Assembly: GCA_902385025.1 (NCBI GenBank)
Contig: CABMDX010000106.1
Location: forward strand, 1 to 10,364
DNA length: 10,364 bases
From: an uncultured archaeon
Lineage (GTDB): Archaea; Halobacteriota; Methanosarcinia; Methanotrichales; Methanotrichaceae
Direction of reading: 5' to 3'
Within the stretch, counting starts at the first letter, position 1. Each line of letters opens with the position of its first letter. The notes under the pieces were generated by a model. The model was given only the letters and a program-made list of their open reading frames with translations. It was not told where the DNA came from and did not search any database. Below are positions 1 to 6,429 of the stretch, piece by piece. Made by a program: the position numbers and the translations under genes.

Positions 1-1040
1 GGGCTCTTTAGAAGCGGCTGGCAGAGGGCCACAAAGGGCACATTGGATATGAGCTGGCTTAGGAGGACGCTCAGGGCGAGGATGGTTGGAATTGAAGCCA
101 GGTTCGCATTCGACCCGGCCACGAATGACTGGAAGACCCCGGATATCCAGACGCTTTCCATCAGCACGAACATGGCAGCAAAGAAGATCAGAGTGTGCCA
201 GTCGATTCGCTTTGCAACCTCGAGCCTCTTCTGGCTGAAGAGCAGGATGGGCAGCGCGGAAATGAGGGCTATGCAGGTCAGTGGGAACCGGCCTCCTGCT
301 CCCAGGAGAACTGTGCCGATCTTGGCAAAGATCAGAACCACGAGCATGATGAAGGATATCTCTGAGAGGCGGGCAAGCTCTGGATCGGTGATATCTTCTC
401 TGCAGATCCGAATATCTCGGCTCCACAACTCTCCACGGTAAAATATCCTGAGCATCAGATAGGCCAGCAGCAGATTTACCAGCGTTGGCAGGGCCAGGTA
501 TTCGAGGAAGACCAGAAAGGGATTGGCAAGACCTCCGTTGATGGCTATGAGCAGGTTTTGCGGATTTCCTATGGGGCTCAATGCGCTGCCGATGGTCACG
601 GAAAAGGCCAGTGACAGCAAAAGCAGCTTTGGAGATATCCTGAGCGTCCGGGCGAAGTAGAGCATGAGCGGAGTGCCGATGATGGCCAGGGTATCGTTCA
701 TGAGCAGGGCGGAGAGCGAGCCCATTCCAAATAATATAAGGAGCAGAAGCTGATCGGGGCTATTGGCATGCCGAAATATGCGGTTCGAGAGACGAAGGAG
801 ATAGCCGCTCTCCTGCATGGCCTCGCCGATCACGAACATGCCCGCAAGAAAGATCATGACGTCCGGGTTTATGGCGCGGAGAGCGGCCTCGGGAGAGATT
901 TGGCCTGTGAGGAGAACGATTGAGGCGCCCAGCAGCATTATCTGCCAGATCTGGAGCTTGAAGCGGCCCACCTGCCGGACGGCAATCAGGATGAGAACAA
1001 TTGCAAGGGCTATGATGGATACATTTGTTGCTTCGAACAT
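1..1040 (-). CDS. ArsB/NhaD/SLC13-type ion permease, partial (C-terminus beyond window)
   Basis: A polytopic membrane permease of the ion transporter superfamily (ArsB, NhaD and SLC13-like anion transporters). About 346 N-terminal residues are visible; full members usually have roughly 400-450, so perhaps one or two helices are missing. The ATG at 1040 follows directly after an in-frame TAG, which fixes it as the first possible start. The upstream SD is weak (GGT near 1045). Seen in the translation: a hydrophobic first helix, a paired motif NDTLAIIGTP around residue 115, and SPIGNPQN around residue 155. These match the two substrate/ion-binding loops of this superfamily, where ArsB-like members have an IGNPxN motif. 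The substrate cannot be read from sequence: arsenite, sodium/proton exchange and dicarboxylate or sulfate transport all remain open. No ArsR or arsenate reductase gene is seen beside it, which weakens an arsenic role. It is divergent from everything to the right. Confidence 0.85.
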   Translation of the reverse strand, partial: MFEATNVSIIALAIVLILIAVRQVGRFKLQIWQIMLLGASIVLLTGQISPEAALRAINPDVMIFLAGMFVIGEAMQESGYLLRLSNRIFRHANSPDQLLLLILFGMGSLSALLMNDTLAIIGTPLMLYFARTLRISPKLLLLSLAFSVTIGSALSPIGNPQNLLIAINGGLANPFLVFLEYLALPTLVNLLLAYLMLRIFYRGELWSRDIRICREDITDPELARLSEISFIMLVVLIFAKIGTVLLGAGGRFPLTCIALISALPILLFSQKRLEVAKRIDWHTLIFFAAMFVLMESVWISGVFQSFVAGSNANLASIPTILALSVLLSQLISNVPFVALCQPLLKS

Positions 1041-1062
1041 CTATACCTGAAATTCCTTGGCG

Positions 1063-1108
1063 GTCTGCATGCGGGTCTTTGAGCCCGCAGACGAGCAGTT
1101 GCATGCAG
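1063..1108 (-). promoter_or_regulatory. Structured upstream/leader region with two competing hairpins, before the permease gene
   Basis: Two inverted repeats overlap here. GTCTGC at 1063-1068 pairs with GCAGAC at 1087-1092, extended inward by GGG/CCC (1073-1075 with 1084-1086) across a 4-base bulge. CTGCATGC at 1065-1072 pairs perfectly with GCATGCAG at 1101-1108. The two outer pairings share bases 1065-1068 and so exclude each other. The region ends 22 bases before the permease start on the minus strand. TATA-like stretches lie upstream at about 1119-1125 and 1131-1138. Whether the whole element is transcribed depends on which is used. A role in controlling the permease is inference. Confidence 0.4.
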
Positions 1109-1253
1109 TGCTCCTGGAATTATAGTTTTCGATTTTATCTGGGTAGGGTGGGATCTGGGAATCAATTTAGGTTCTCATTCAGGGATAGATAAAGATACTG
1201 CACTTGGCAATTTATTCCTTAAAGCTTTTTGAGCCCCTGCGAGGCATTCTTCA

Positions 1254-1262
1254 TTTATATAG
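1254..1262 (+). promoter_or_regulatory. Archaeal TATA box (TTTATATAG)
   Basis: TTTATATA is close to the archaeal TATA consensus. The expected transcription start, about 25 bases downstream, falls at about 1283-1287, exactly at the ATG of the small ORF at 1287. The transcript would continue through the lysine-rich ORF at 1413-1550. No gene is recognisable between the permease start (1040) and this box. Confidence 0.5.
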
Positions 1263-1286
1263 TAATTCGTTGCCTATTCCAGTTTA

Positions 1287-1358
1287 ATGCCTCACAGTAA
1301 GGATCCCACTGCCACCTCAAAGAATATCTGGAGGCAGGTCGGGAGCCTGGAACGATAA
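1287..1358 (+). CDS. Possible 23-codon leaderless small ORF
   Basis: ATG at 1287 opens a 23-codon frame beginning MPHSKDPTATSK and closed by TAA at 1356. There is no SD in front of it, but the ATG sits where transcription from the TATA box at 1254 should begin, so it would be read as a leaderless message. It is in the same frame as the lysine-rich ORF that starts at 1413, with TAA (1356) and TAG (1398) between them. It could be a leader peptide, the N-terminal remnant of a broken gene, or chance. No family is recognised. Confidence 0.25.
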   Translation: MPHSKDPTATSKNIWRQVGSLER

Positions 1359-1412
1359 AGGGATATTCTTAAGACCAAAGAGAATCAGCCAAAGGTTTAG
1401 CGAGGTGACTGT

Positions 1413-1550
1413 ATACCAACAAGTAAGAAGCAACTGGAAAAGCTTAATAGAGCGAAGAAGGCCAAGGCAGAAGAGCTCTCTAAGCGGGCCGCATTGGGCA
1501 GCGAAGATGCCAAGAAGAAGCTCAAGAAGCTTCAGAAAAAGCTCAAGTGA
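1413..1550 (+). CDS. Lysine-rich 45-codon small protein with apparent ATA start
   Basis: Reading from 1413 gives 45 codons to TGA at 1548, with a composition typical of a real small basic protein: about 17 lysines and arginines, many Leu, Ala and Glu, and heptad-like spacing in EKLNRAKKAKAEEL and KKKLKKLQKKLK that suggests helix or coiled coil. No ATG, GTG or TTG lies in this frame between the TAG at 1398 and the basic run. Instead a strong SD, GAGGTGA (1402-1408), is followed four bases later by ATA (1413). The GTG at 1405 opens another frame that yields an incoherent Arg/Ser-rich peptide and overlaps the SD. The ORF could start at ATA, be a gene that lost its ATG by one substitution, or carry a sequence error. 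A nucleic-acid or ribosome-associated role is possible from charge alone; no family is recognised. Confidence 0.5.
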   Translation: MPTSKKQLEKLNRAKKAKAEELSKRAALGSEDAKKKLKKLQKKLK

Positions 1551-1559
1551 GCCGCCTGG

Positions 1560-1586
1560 CCTTTTTGCCTATTTTTATATTCCCTT
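1560..1586 (+). terminator. T-rich terminator after the lysine-rich ORF
   Basis: Two oligo-T tracts, CTTTTTG (1561-1567) and ATTTTTAT (1571-1578), begin about 10 bases after the TGA at 1548-1550. Archaeal RNA polymerase terminates on such T tracts without needing a hairpin. This supports the preceding small ORF being part of a discrete short transcript. Confidence 0.45.
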
Positions 1587-1729
1587 AATGAATAACATAA
1601 TTCAAACCCGATAAAATCAGTCATAGCGCAAAAATTCCAGAACTCCACTCATTATCTATAATAGTTAATCCTGACCGACATCCTTATAGCCTGATATAAT
1701 GTCACATGCTACCACACGCCATGCAAATA

Positions 1730-1788
1730 TTGCTGATCGCAGGCGGGTGCCCGGTGTGCTCTGCGTTCGGGCCGCCCGATAGCAGCAA
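1730..1788 (+). promoter_or_regulatory. Long GC-rich hairpin in the putative leader of the symporter operon
   Basis: Nested arms form one structure. The outer stem is TTGCTG (1730-1735) with CAGCAA (1783-1788). The inner stem is GCCCG (1749-1753) with CGGGC (1768-1772), continuing across one bulged base through a U-G pair to CGGG (1744-1747) with CCCG (1775-1778). The loop is about 14 bases. It lies 36 bases before the accessory-protein ATG at 1824, and the SD (1814-1817) is outside the stem. Possible TATA-like sequences are at about 1653-1661 and 1684-1698, so it is probably transcribed. A regulatory leader is inference; no known riboswitch class is recognised. Confidence 0.4.
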
Positions 1789-1823
1789 ATTGCGTAGCAT
1801 TAATAATTAAGCTGGTGTTAATA

Positions 1824-2012
1824 ATGCTCGGCATCGATGATCCATGGATTTGGGGCGTCTATCTTCTCTGTATTTTTAGCGCGCTTTTGTGTGTAGTTTA
1901 CGGCATCATCAACTGGAATCGAGGCGGGGAGCAGGAGCCCGCGGAGATCAAAGAGGAAGCTGCCTGGGAAGCCAGTGAAGAAGAGATGCAGGAAGAAGAG
2001 CTGGGAATCTAG
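1824..2012 (+). CDS. Symporter small accessory protein
   Basis: A 62-residue protein with one transmembrane helix (about residues 8-30) and a strongly acidic C-terminal tail (about residues 36-60, rich in Glu). The opening MLGIDDPWIW and the helix end YGIINWNRG match the small proteins encoded directly before SSS-family symporters in methanogens, as I recall that family. The ATG at 1824 was chosen because GGTG at 1814-1817 sits six bases upstream and the family begins at this residue. A GTG nine bases upstream (1815) would overlap the SD. It ends 14 bases before the symporter gene, so the two are one operon. It probably assists assembly or activity of the symporter in the membrane, by analogy with other small partners of SSS transporters; that role is inference. 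Confidence 0.85.
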   Translation: MLGIDDPWIWGVYLLCIFSALLCVVYGIINWNRGGEQEPAEIKEEAAWEASEEEMQEEELGI

Positions 2013-2026
2013 AGGCGGTAATTTAA

Positions 2027-3613
2027 ATGAATCTTCTCCTTCTCAATGTCATTATATTGATCTATCTGCTTATCACCTTGTATCTCGGATATCGGGGATG
2101 GAAGTCCACCAAAGACTCGGAAGGCTATCTGGTAGCGGGCAGAAAGACCCATCCGTATATCATGGCTATGAGCTATGGTGCCACGTTCATCAGCACCTCT
2201 GCCATCGTCGGCTTCGGCGGGAATGCCGGGCTCTTCGGCATGGGACTACTGTGGCTGACGCTTCTCAATATCTTTGTGGGCATATTTCTAGCCTTCATAG
2301 TCTACGGCAAACGCACCAGGAAGATGGGCCACAACCTCAACGCCATGACATTTCCAGAGCTTTTGGGCAAGAGGTATAACAGCAAATTTGTGCAGTATTT
2401 CTCAGGCCTCGTCATCTTCTTCGGAATGCCCCTTTATGCCTCCGTGGTCCTCATCGGCGCGGCACGCTTCATGGAGACCACCCTTAATATTGACTTTGAT
2501 GTGGCGCTGCTCATCTACTCCGTCATCATTGCCGCCTACGTGATTTGGGGAGGTCTGCGCGGCGTCATGTACACTGATGCCATGCAGGGAACAATCATGT
2601 TCGTGGGCATGGTCTTCCTGTTGATCATGACCTACCTGCATCTGGGTGGGATTTCAGCCGCACATCAGGCGCTCACCGACATGGTGCATCTGGTTCCAGC
2701 GAAGCTCGCCGCCCAGGGGCACACCGGCTGGACATCGATGCCAACCTTTGGCAGCACATGGTGGTGGACGCTTATTTCGACCATCGTTATGGGTGTCGGC
2801 ATCGGAGTGCTGGCAATGCCTCAGCTCGTGGTGCGTTTTATGACCGTCAAGTCCAACCGGGAGTTGAACCGGGGCGTCCTGATTGGTGGCATATTCATTC
2901 TGGCCATGACAGGCATCGCCTTTGTGGTGGGAGCGCTCTCCAACGTATTCTTCCTGCAGACTCAGGGGAACATATCCATCAATATCGCTAAAGGGAACGC
3001 AGACAGCATCATACCGATCTATATCAATGCCGCCACACCGGAGTGGTTTGTCTACCTCTTCATGCTTACGCTTCTTGCAGCTGCCATGTCCACCTCCAGC
3101 TCTCAGTTTCATTCACAGGGGAGCGCGATTGGCAGAGATATTTATGAGACACTCTTTCATAAGAAAGGCAGCGGCTCGATACTTGTCACGAGAATGGGAA
3201 TAGTGGTTGCCATAGTGATTGCGGTCATTCTGGGATACATACTTCCGGACAATATCATTGCCCGGGGAACGGCGATCTTCTTCGGCCTGTGTGCAGCAGC
3301 CTTCCTTCCCATGTACACCTGTGCCCTCTACTGGCGAGGGGCCACGAGGGCTGGAGCCATGGCCGGCCTTCTCACCGGCACATTTGCAACCGTTTTCTGG
3401 TATCTGTTCATCCATAAAGCTGAGGCTGTGCCCCTGGGCATCTGCAAGATGCTGCTGGGCAGGGAAATCCTGATCACTCAGATGCCCTGGCCAGTTGTAG
3501 ACCCGATAATTGTGGCCTTGCCACTATCGATGCTGGCCACAGTGGCTGTAAGCCTGATGACTGGAAAACCTGAAGAAAAGCATCTGGAGGAGTGCTTCAA
3601 GGGCATAAAGTAA
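2027..3613 (+). CDS. Sodium:solute symporter (SSS/SLC5 family)
   Basis: A 528-residue polytopic membrane protein of normal family length that couples Na+ entry to solute uptake. SSS hallmarks are visible: the YLVAGRK region (residues 34-40) leading into helix 1 with ATFISTSAIVGFGG (52-65), WGGLRGVMYTDAMQG (174-188), MPQLVVRFMTVKS (264-276), and the sodium-site helix AAAMSTSSSQ (351-360) with the adjacent Ser/Thr residues expected for the Na2 site, followed by GRDIY. The ATG at 2027 follows AGAGGCGGTAA, a reasonable SD. It is preceded by the accessory protein and followed by a strong hairpin. The substrate is not readable. Monocarboxylates such as acetate, proline and pantothenate are all carried by related proteins. 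In an acetate-using methanogen acetate is attractive, but nothing in the window demonstrates it. Confidence 0.92.
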   Translation: MNLLLLNVIILIYLLITLYLGYRGWKSTKDSEGYLVAGRKTHPYIMAMSYGATFISTSAIVGFGGNAGLFGMGLLWLTLLNIFVGIFLAFIVYGKRTRKMGHNLNAMTFPELLGKRYNSKFVQYFSGLVIFFGMPLYASVVLIGAARFMETTLNIDFDVALLIYSVIIAAYVIWGGLRGVMYTDAMQGTIMFVGMVFLLIMTYLHLGGISAAHQALTDMVHLVPAKLAAQGHTGWTSMPTFGSTWWWTLISTIVMGVGIGVLAMPQLVVRFMTVKSNRELNRGVLIGGIFILAMTGIAFVVGALSNVFFLQTQGNISINIAKGNADSIIPIYINAATPEWFVYLFMLTLLAAAMSTSSSQFHSQGSAIGRDIYETLFHKKGSGSILVTRMGIVVAIVIAVILGYILPDNIIARGTAIFFGLCAAAFLPMYTCALYWRGATRAGAMAGLLTGTFATVFWYLFIHKAEAVPLGICKMLLGREILITQMPWPVVDPIIVALPLSMLATVAVSLMTGKPEEKHLEECFKGIK

Positions 3614-3628
3614 TTGGACTGGAATTTT

Positions 3629-3659
3629 GGCTGTGCGCCTCCAAAGCAGGCGCACGGCC
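3629..3659. terminator. Strong hairpin between convergent genes (bidirectional terminator candidate)
   Basis: GGCTGTGCGCCT (3629-3640) pairs with AGGCGCACGGCC (3648-3659) over 12 base pairs including one G-U, with a 7-base loop. It lies midway between the symporter stop (3613) and the TPR gene stop (3676), so it could end or protect both messages. No long T tract follows on the plus strand. On the minus strand ATTTT lies just past it (3624-3628 read in reverse gives AAAAT), so a classical intrinsic terminator is not clear-cut. Confidence 0.55.
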
Positions 3660-3675
3660 TTCTCCTGTCCGAAAT

Positions 3676-4449
3676 TTACTCGGGCTCAGTTATAAACGAC
3701 AATTTTTTCTGCGGCGTTTCATCCTGATATTTCAAGGCCTTATTCAGATCATCTTGGAAATCCTTGTTGGTGGGCTTGAGCTCTGCGGCCTTCTCAAAGC
3801 AGACTATGGCCTCTTGGCTGCTATTTTGCTGCAATAAGACCTGACCCTTCGTGTTCCAGGCAAAGGCGTTATTGGAGTTGAGCTCTATGGCCTTATCCAA
3901 TGCCGGTATGGATTCGCCAAATTGGCCCTTCTTTGCCAGGACGAGTCCCTGTCGATACCATGCATAATCCAGAGATGGATCAAGCTTCGTGGCCTGGCCG
4001 AAGGCTTCCAGTGCCTCATCGTATCTACTCTGTGTCTCCAGGATCATGCCTTTGTTGTACCAGATATTGGCATCGTCTGGTTTGATCTCCAATGCTTTAT
4101 CTATCGAATCCAGGGCTTCTTGATACTGCCTCTGAGTGCCGATAATGAGTGCGCGGTCATTGTAGGCCTGAGCATTGGACGGCTCCAACAGGATTATCTG
4201 ATCAAAGCTGTCCACCGCCTCGCTGTACCGTCTCATCTTGATGAGGAGGTTGGCCTTGAAGTTCCAGGCCCATGCATCGCTGGAATTCAAATTCAAATAT
4301 TCATCGATATCCTGCAGGGCCAGTGAATTTGAGCCGTTACGATAATCGCTTTCCGTTTGAGCAAGCCACTGTCTGGCATCCTGACTTTGGACAGGCATAA
4401 TGCTCGCCAGGAGGGTGCACAGTATAAGAAAAGCTATCGACTTCATCAT
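3676..4449 (-). CDS. Exported TPR-repeat protein
   Basis: A 257-residue protein made almost entirely of tetratricopeptide repeats. After an N-terminal signal sequence (about residues 1-22, hydrophobic core IAFLILCTLLASIM, likely cleaved after VQS or VQSQ) come six consecutive 34-residue units at about 25-58, 59-92, 93-126, 127-160, 161-194 and 195-228. They show the TPR pattern: W/Y near position 4, G/A at 8, Y/F at 11, A at 20, P near 32. Examples are YNKGMILETQSRYDEALEAF and KALEIKPDD. A short polar tail follows. TPR arrays bind peptides or partner proteins; a partner outside the membrane is inferred from the signal sequence. Two tandem ATGs (4449, 4446) follow AGGAAG. The second has the better spacing, so the true protein may be one residue shorter. 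It stands alone and converges on the symporter. Confidence 0.85.
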   Translation of the reverse strand: MMKSIAFLILCTLLASIMPVQSQDARQWLAQTESDYRNGSNSLALQDIDEYLNLNSSDAWAWNFKANLLIKMRRYSEAVDSFDQIILLEPSNAQAYNDRALIIGTQRQYQEALDSIDKALEIKPDDANIWYNKGMILETQSRYDEALEAFGQATKLDPSLDYAWYRQGLVLAKKGQFGESIPALDKAIELNSNNAFAWNTKGQVLLQQNSSQEAIVCFEKAAELKPTNKDFQDDLNKALKYQDETPQKKLSFITEPE

Positions 4450-4617
4450 GCTTCCTAATGTATTGTCGGAAGTGGATATACCTTACGGTCGATTATTTAT
4501 TATGATGATATCTTGCTAAATGGGAGGAGCTTTGCGATGCATCCTATTTTATCATTACAAGAATATGTATAAATCTCTGAAAAAATATCTTCTAAGAAAT
4601 AGGGCGTAAATAAGCGG

Positions 4618-4640
4618 GCTGCGAAAAAAGGATAAGCAGC
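4618..4640 (-). terminator. Terminator after ADH synthase
   Basis: On the minus strand, just after the TAG at 4644-4646, GCTGC (4640-4636) pairs with GCAGC (4622-4618) around a loop that contains a T6 run (4629-4624). Further short T tracts follow downstream. A T-run of this length is enough for archaeal termination. The remaining 4450-4617 is AT-rich and holds the upstream region of the TPR gene, with TATA-like AATAAATAAT at about 4493-4502 and GTATATC at about 4475-4481, but no convincing gene. Confidence 0.5.
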
Positions 4641-4643
4641 AAC

Positions 4644-5441
4644 CTAAAGCGTGACCTTTCCAGCTTCTTCTGGTGTATATCCCTGGTGAACGATGGCGCA
4701 GATCCTTCTGACCAGCAGCGTGGGATTCTCAGCCTGGAATATGTTCCTCCCGAAGGCCACACCCGCGCAGCCTACAGTTATTGCATCGTAGACCATCTGC
4801 AGCAGGTCTTTCTCAGTGTCCATCTTTGGGCCGCCGGCAATGACCACAGGCACGCTGCAGCCAGACACTACCTCCCGGAAGCTCTCCGGAGTGCCGGTGT
4901 AGTTGGTCTTGACGATGTCTGCTCCTAGCTCTGAGCCGATGCGAGAAGCCAGCTTGACATATTCGACACCATGCTCGGACATAACCTTTGGGCCGCGAGG
5001 ATACATCATGGCGATGAGGGGCATGCCCCATAGATCACAGGTTCGGGCCGTTCTTCCCAGGTCGTGCAGCATCTCTGCCTCATCCTCGGCGCCCACATTG
5101 ACGTGAATGCTCACGGCATCCGCTCCTATTCTGATCGCGTCCTCTACTCGCGTCACCAGAACCTTATGGTTGGGGTCGGGTCCGAGAGAGCTGGATGCTG
5201 AGAGGTGAATGATCAATCCCACATCGCGACCATAGCCTCGATGGCCGTGCAACGGCAAGCCCATGTGCCCCAGCACGGCATTGGCTCCGCCCTCAGCAAC
5301 TTTGTCAACCGTAGCCGGCATATCAATAAGCCCGGCTATGGGGCCCACAGAAATGCCATGATCCATAGGGACAATGACCGTTCTGTGAGTTTTGCGATCC
5401 AGTATGCGCTCCAGTCTGATCGCCTTTCCGATCTTGCTCAT
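4644..5441 (-). CDS. aroA': 2-amino-3,7-dideoxy-D-threo-hept-6-ulosonate (ADH) synthase
   Basis: A cytosolic class I aldolase-like enzyme of 265 residues. In the archaeal shikimate route it condenses 6-deoxy-5-ketofructose 1-phosphate with aspartate semialdehyde to give ADH, which AroB' then converts to 3-dehydroquinate. It resembles the MJ0400 enzyme of Methanocaldococcus along its whole length. Visible landmarks are VPMDHG (residues 24-29, catalytic Asp/His region), [11 protein letters not shown] (65-75), MMYPRG (145-150, catalytic Tyr147), IVKTNYTG (176-183, Schiff-base Lys178) and the phosphate-binding AGGPK and FGRNIFQ loops (202-206, 230-236). All expected catalytic residues are present. 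Start: ATG 5441 (MSKIGKAI) fits a leaderless message from the TATA-like box at 5463-5471; ATG 5453 would add four residues. Neither has an SD. A 5597 start would add 52 unrelated residues and overlap the neighbouring gene, so it was rejected. A plain fructose-bisphosphate aldolase is the main alternative. Confidence 0.9.
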   Translation of the reverse strand: MSKIGKAIRLERILDRKTHRTVIVPMDHGISVGPIAGLIDMPATVDKVAEGGANAVLGHMGLPLHGHRGYGRDVGLIIHLSASSSLGPDPNHKVLVTRVEDAIRIGADAVSIHVNVGAEDEAEMLHDLGRTARTCDLWGMPLIAMMYPRGPKVMSEHGVEYVKLASRIGSELGADIVKTNYTGTPESFREVVSGCSVPVVIAGGPKMDTEKDLLQMVYDAITVGCAGVAFGRNIFQAENPTLLVRRICAIVHQGYTPEEAGKVTL

Positions 5442-5462
5442 GGGCAAAGGCATGTAAAAACT

Positions 5463-5471
5463 AAAATTAAA
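5463..5471 (-). promoter_or_regulatory. TATA-like box of ADH synthase
   Basis: Read on the minus strand, 5471-5463 is TTTAATTTT. Its centre lies about 26 bases before the ATG at 5441, the usual spacing from archaeal TATA box to transcription start. With no SD before either candidate ATG, this suggests a leaderless transcript and decides the start in favour of 5441. Confidence 0.45.
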
Positions 5472-5523
5472 GATGATGGTCGGGGACTTCGGACAGAGTC
5501 CATAGTCCACACCTTCGCCATGG

Positions 5524-6264
5524 TTATCTGGCTGGCAGAGCTCTCTTTTGGTCCAGATAAAGCAGAGTTGCCAGGGCATAGAGATAGGGCAGGGCAAGAA
5601 GGCTCAGCAGGGGTCCGATGGCCGGAATCAGAGGAAGAACTGCCTCTATTACCATCGAGGCGAGGATTATGATCAATGTATCGGAGAGATTGGCCCGAAC
5701 AAAGGTCCAGCTTGTTGCCAAAGCCTCTTTTCCGGACTTCCCATCAATCATCACCGCCTGGGCCACGAAGTAGAGTGCAAAGCTCAGGATGATTCCAGGA
5801 ATTATGAGCAGAATATATCCGAGCACTGTGAAGATGCCTGCCAGTATCGACGAGAGTATCAGTGGCTCCATCTTATCCCTGGATGCTTCCCAGGCTCTGG
5901 ACAGGTCTGCTTTCTGCCCCATGGAGGCCTCTTTCACCATCTCAATGGTTATCCCTTCTGCCAGGAAGAAGAGGACTATCAGGGCGATCAAGAAGATTAG
6001 AAATCCTGCCACTGCTGTGAAGGTCGCGTATTCATTTCCTCCTGTGATCGCTGCAATGCCAAGGAAGCCAGCCAGAATAATCACACCCACTATCAAGGCT
6101 GCAATCGGGAGCAGTGCCGGGACTATAATTATGGGATTATCCCTGTAGATCTCAAAAGCCCTTGAAAAGAGCTTTCCCAAATCCCTGCTTGTGCCTCTGG
6201 TCTCGTCTATTTGCAGGGCCGAAACTGCAGTATCCGTCTCTTTTGGATTGGAATCTGTCTCCAA
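5524..6264 (-). CDS. Polytopic integral membrane protein of unknown function
   Basis: A 246-residue protein with a polar cytosolic-looking N-terminus (1-45) and about five or six hydrophobic segments, roughly at 46-75, 83-105, 136-170, 194-214 and 215-237. An amphipathic stretch (106-135) separates the first pair from the rest. The pattern, with [12 protein letters not shown] before the first helix and [13 protein letters not shown] (181-193) before a late helix, resembles poorly characterised archaeal and bacterial membrane families of the DUF975/YciC/glycerophosphodiester-phosphodiesterase-membrane-domain kind. No catalytic motif is visible. The start is TTG at 6264: GAAGGTGAT (6279-6271) is a good SD about seven bases upstream. 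The nearby ATG at 6272 is in another frame. The stop is 82 bases before the ADH synthase ATG, so co-transcription is possible, although that gene seems to have its own promoter. Confidence 0.75.
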   Translation of the reverse strand: METDSNPKETDTAVSALQIDETRGTSRDLGKLFSRAFEIYRDNPIIIVPALLPIAALIVGVIILAGFLGIAAITGGNEYATFTAVAGFLIFLIALIVLFFLAEGITIEMVKEASMGQKADLSRAWEASRDKMEPLILSSILAGIFTVLGYILLIIPGIILSFALYFVAQAVMIDGKSGKEALATSWTFVRANLSDTLIIILASMVIEAVLPLIPAIGPLLSLLALPYLYALATLLYLDQKRALPAR

Positions 6265-6374
6265 AAGAACATCACCTTCTATAAAATTGCCAATTGACTA
6301 TTTCCTAGTAATGTGAGCTGTTTGTATATTTTTGGTTTTCGGAAACTAAAAGAAGTGAATTCGAAATATCTTAT

Positions 6375-6396
6375 TCTCGGACCGAGAGCTTTAATA
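6375..6396 (+). promoter_or_regulatory. Promoter with palindromic operator candidate for the SIMPL gene
   Basis: A perfect 13-base palindrome TCTCGG-A-CCGAGA (6375-6387) lies three bases before a TATA-like TTTAATA (6390-6396), where the BRE and upstream DNA contact transcription factor B. The expected transcription start is at about 6417-6420, ten bases before the ATG at 6430, which leaves a very short leader starting at the GGGGG run (6419-6423). A palindrome in this position is typical of an operator for a dimeric archaeal regulator. The regulator is not identifiable here. Confidence 0.45.
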
Positions 6397-6429
6397 CCAT
6401 CTAATGCTATCGATCCTTGGGGGAAAATC

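Noticed and set aside
760..1104. 114-codon minus-strand frame
   Set aside because: It is an alternate frame of the permease gene, rich in Arg, Pro and His with no membrane segments, while the true frame from 1040 encodes a normal permease.
1356..1400. Read-through of in-frame stops (including TAG as pyrrolysine) joining 1287 and 1413
   Set aside because: A TAA as well as a TAG would have to be read, no pyrrolysine insertion structure is evident, and the SD before 1413 suggests separate initiation.
2654..3112. 152-codon minus-strand frame opposite the symporter
   Set aside because: The symporter frame is unmistakably coding. The opposite frame is His/Gly-rich and without any recognisable motif, as expected of an antisense shadow.
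4537..4572. 11-codon ORF (MHPILSLQEYV) behind GGGAGGAG
   Set aside because: The SD and spacing are good, but it is far too short, leads into no downstream plus-strand gene, and lies in the AT-rich gap between minus-strand genes. Probably chance.
5442..5597. N-terminal extension of ADH synthase to an ATG at 5597
   Set aside because: It adds 52 residues unlike the family, overlaps the end of the membrane-protein gene (stop 5524), and the conserved protein begins at MSKIGKAI.
6313..6429. N-terminal extension of the SIMPL protein to ATG 6313
   Set aside because: It would run across the palindrome and TATA box and would bury the signal peptide. ATG 6430 has an SD and starts the signal sequence.
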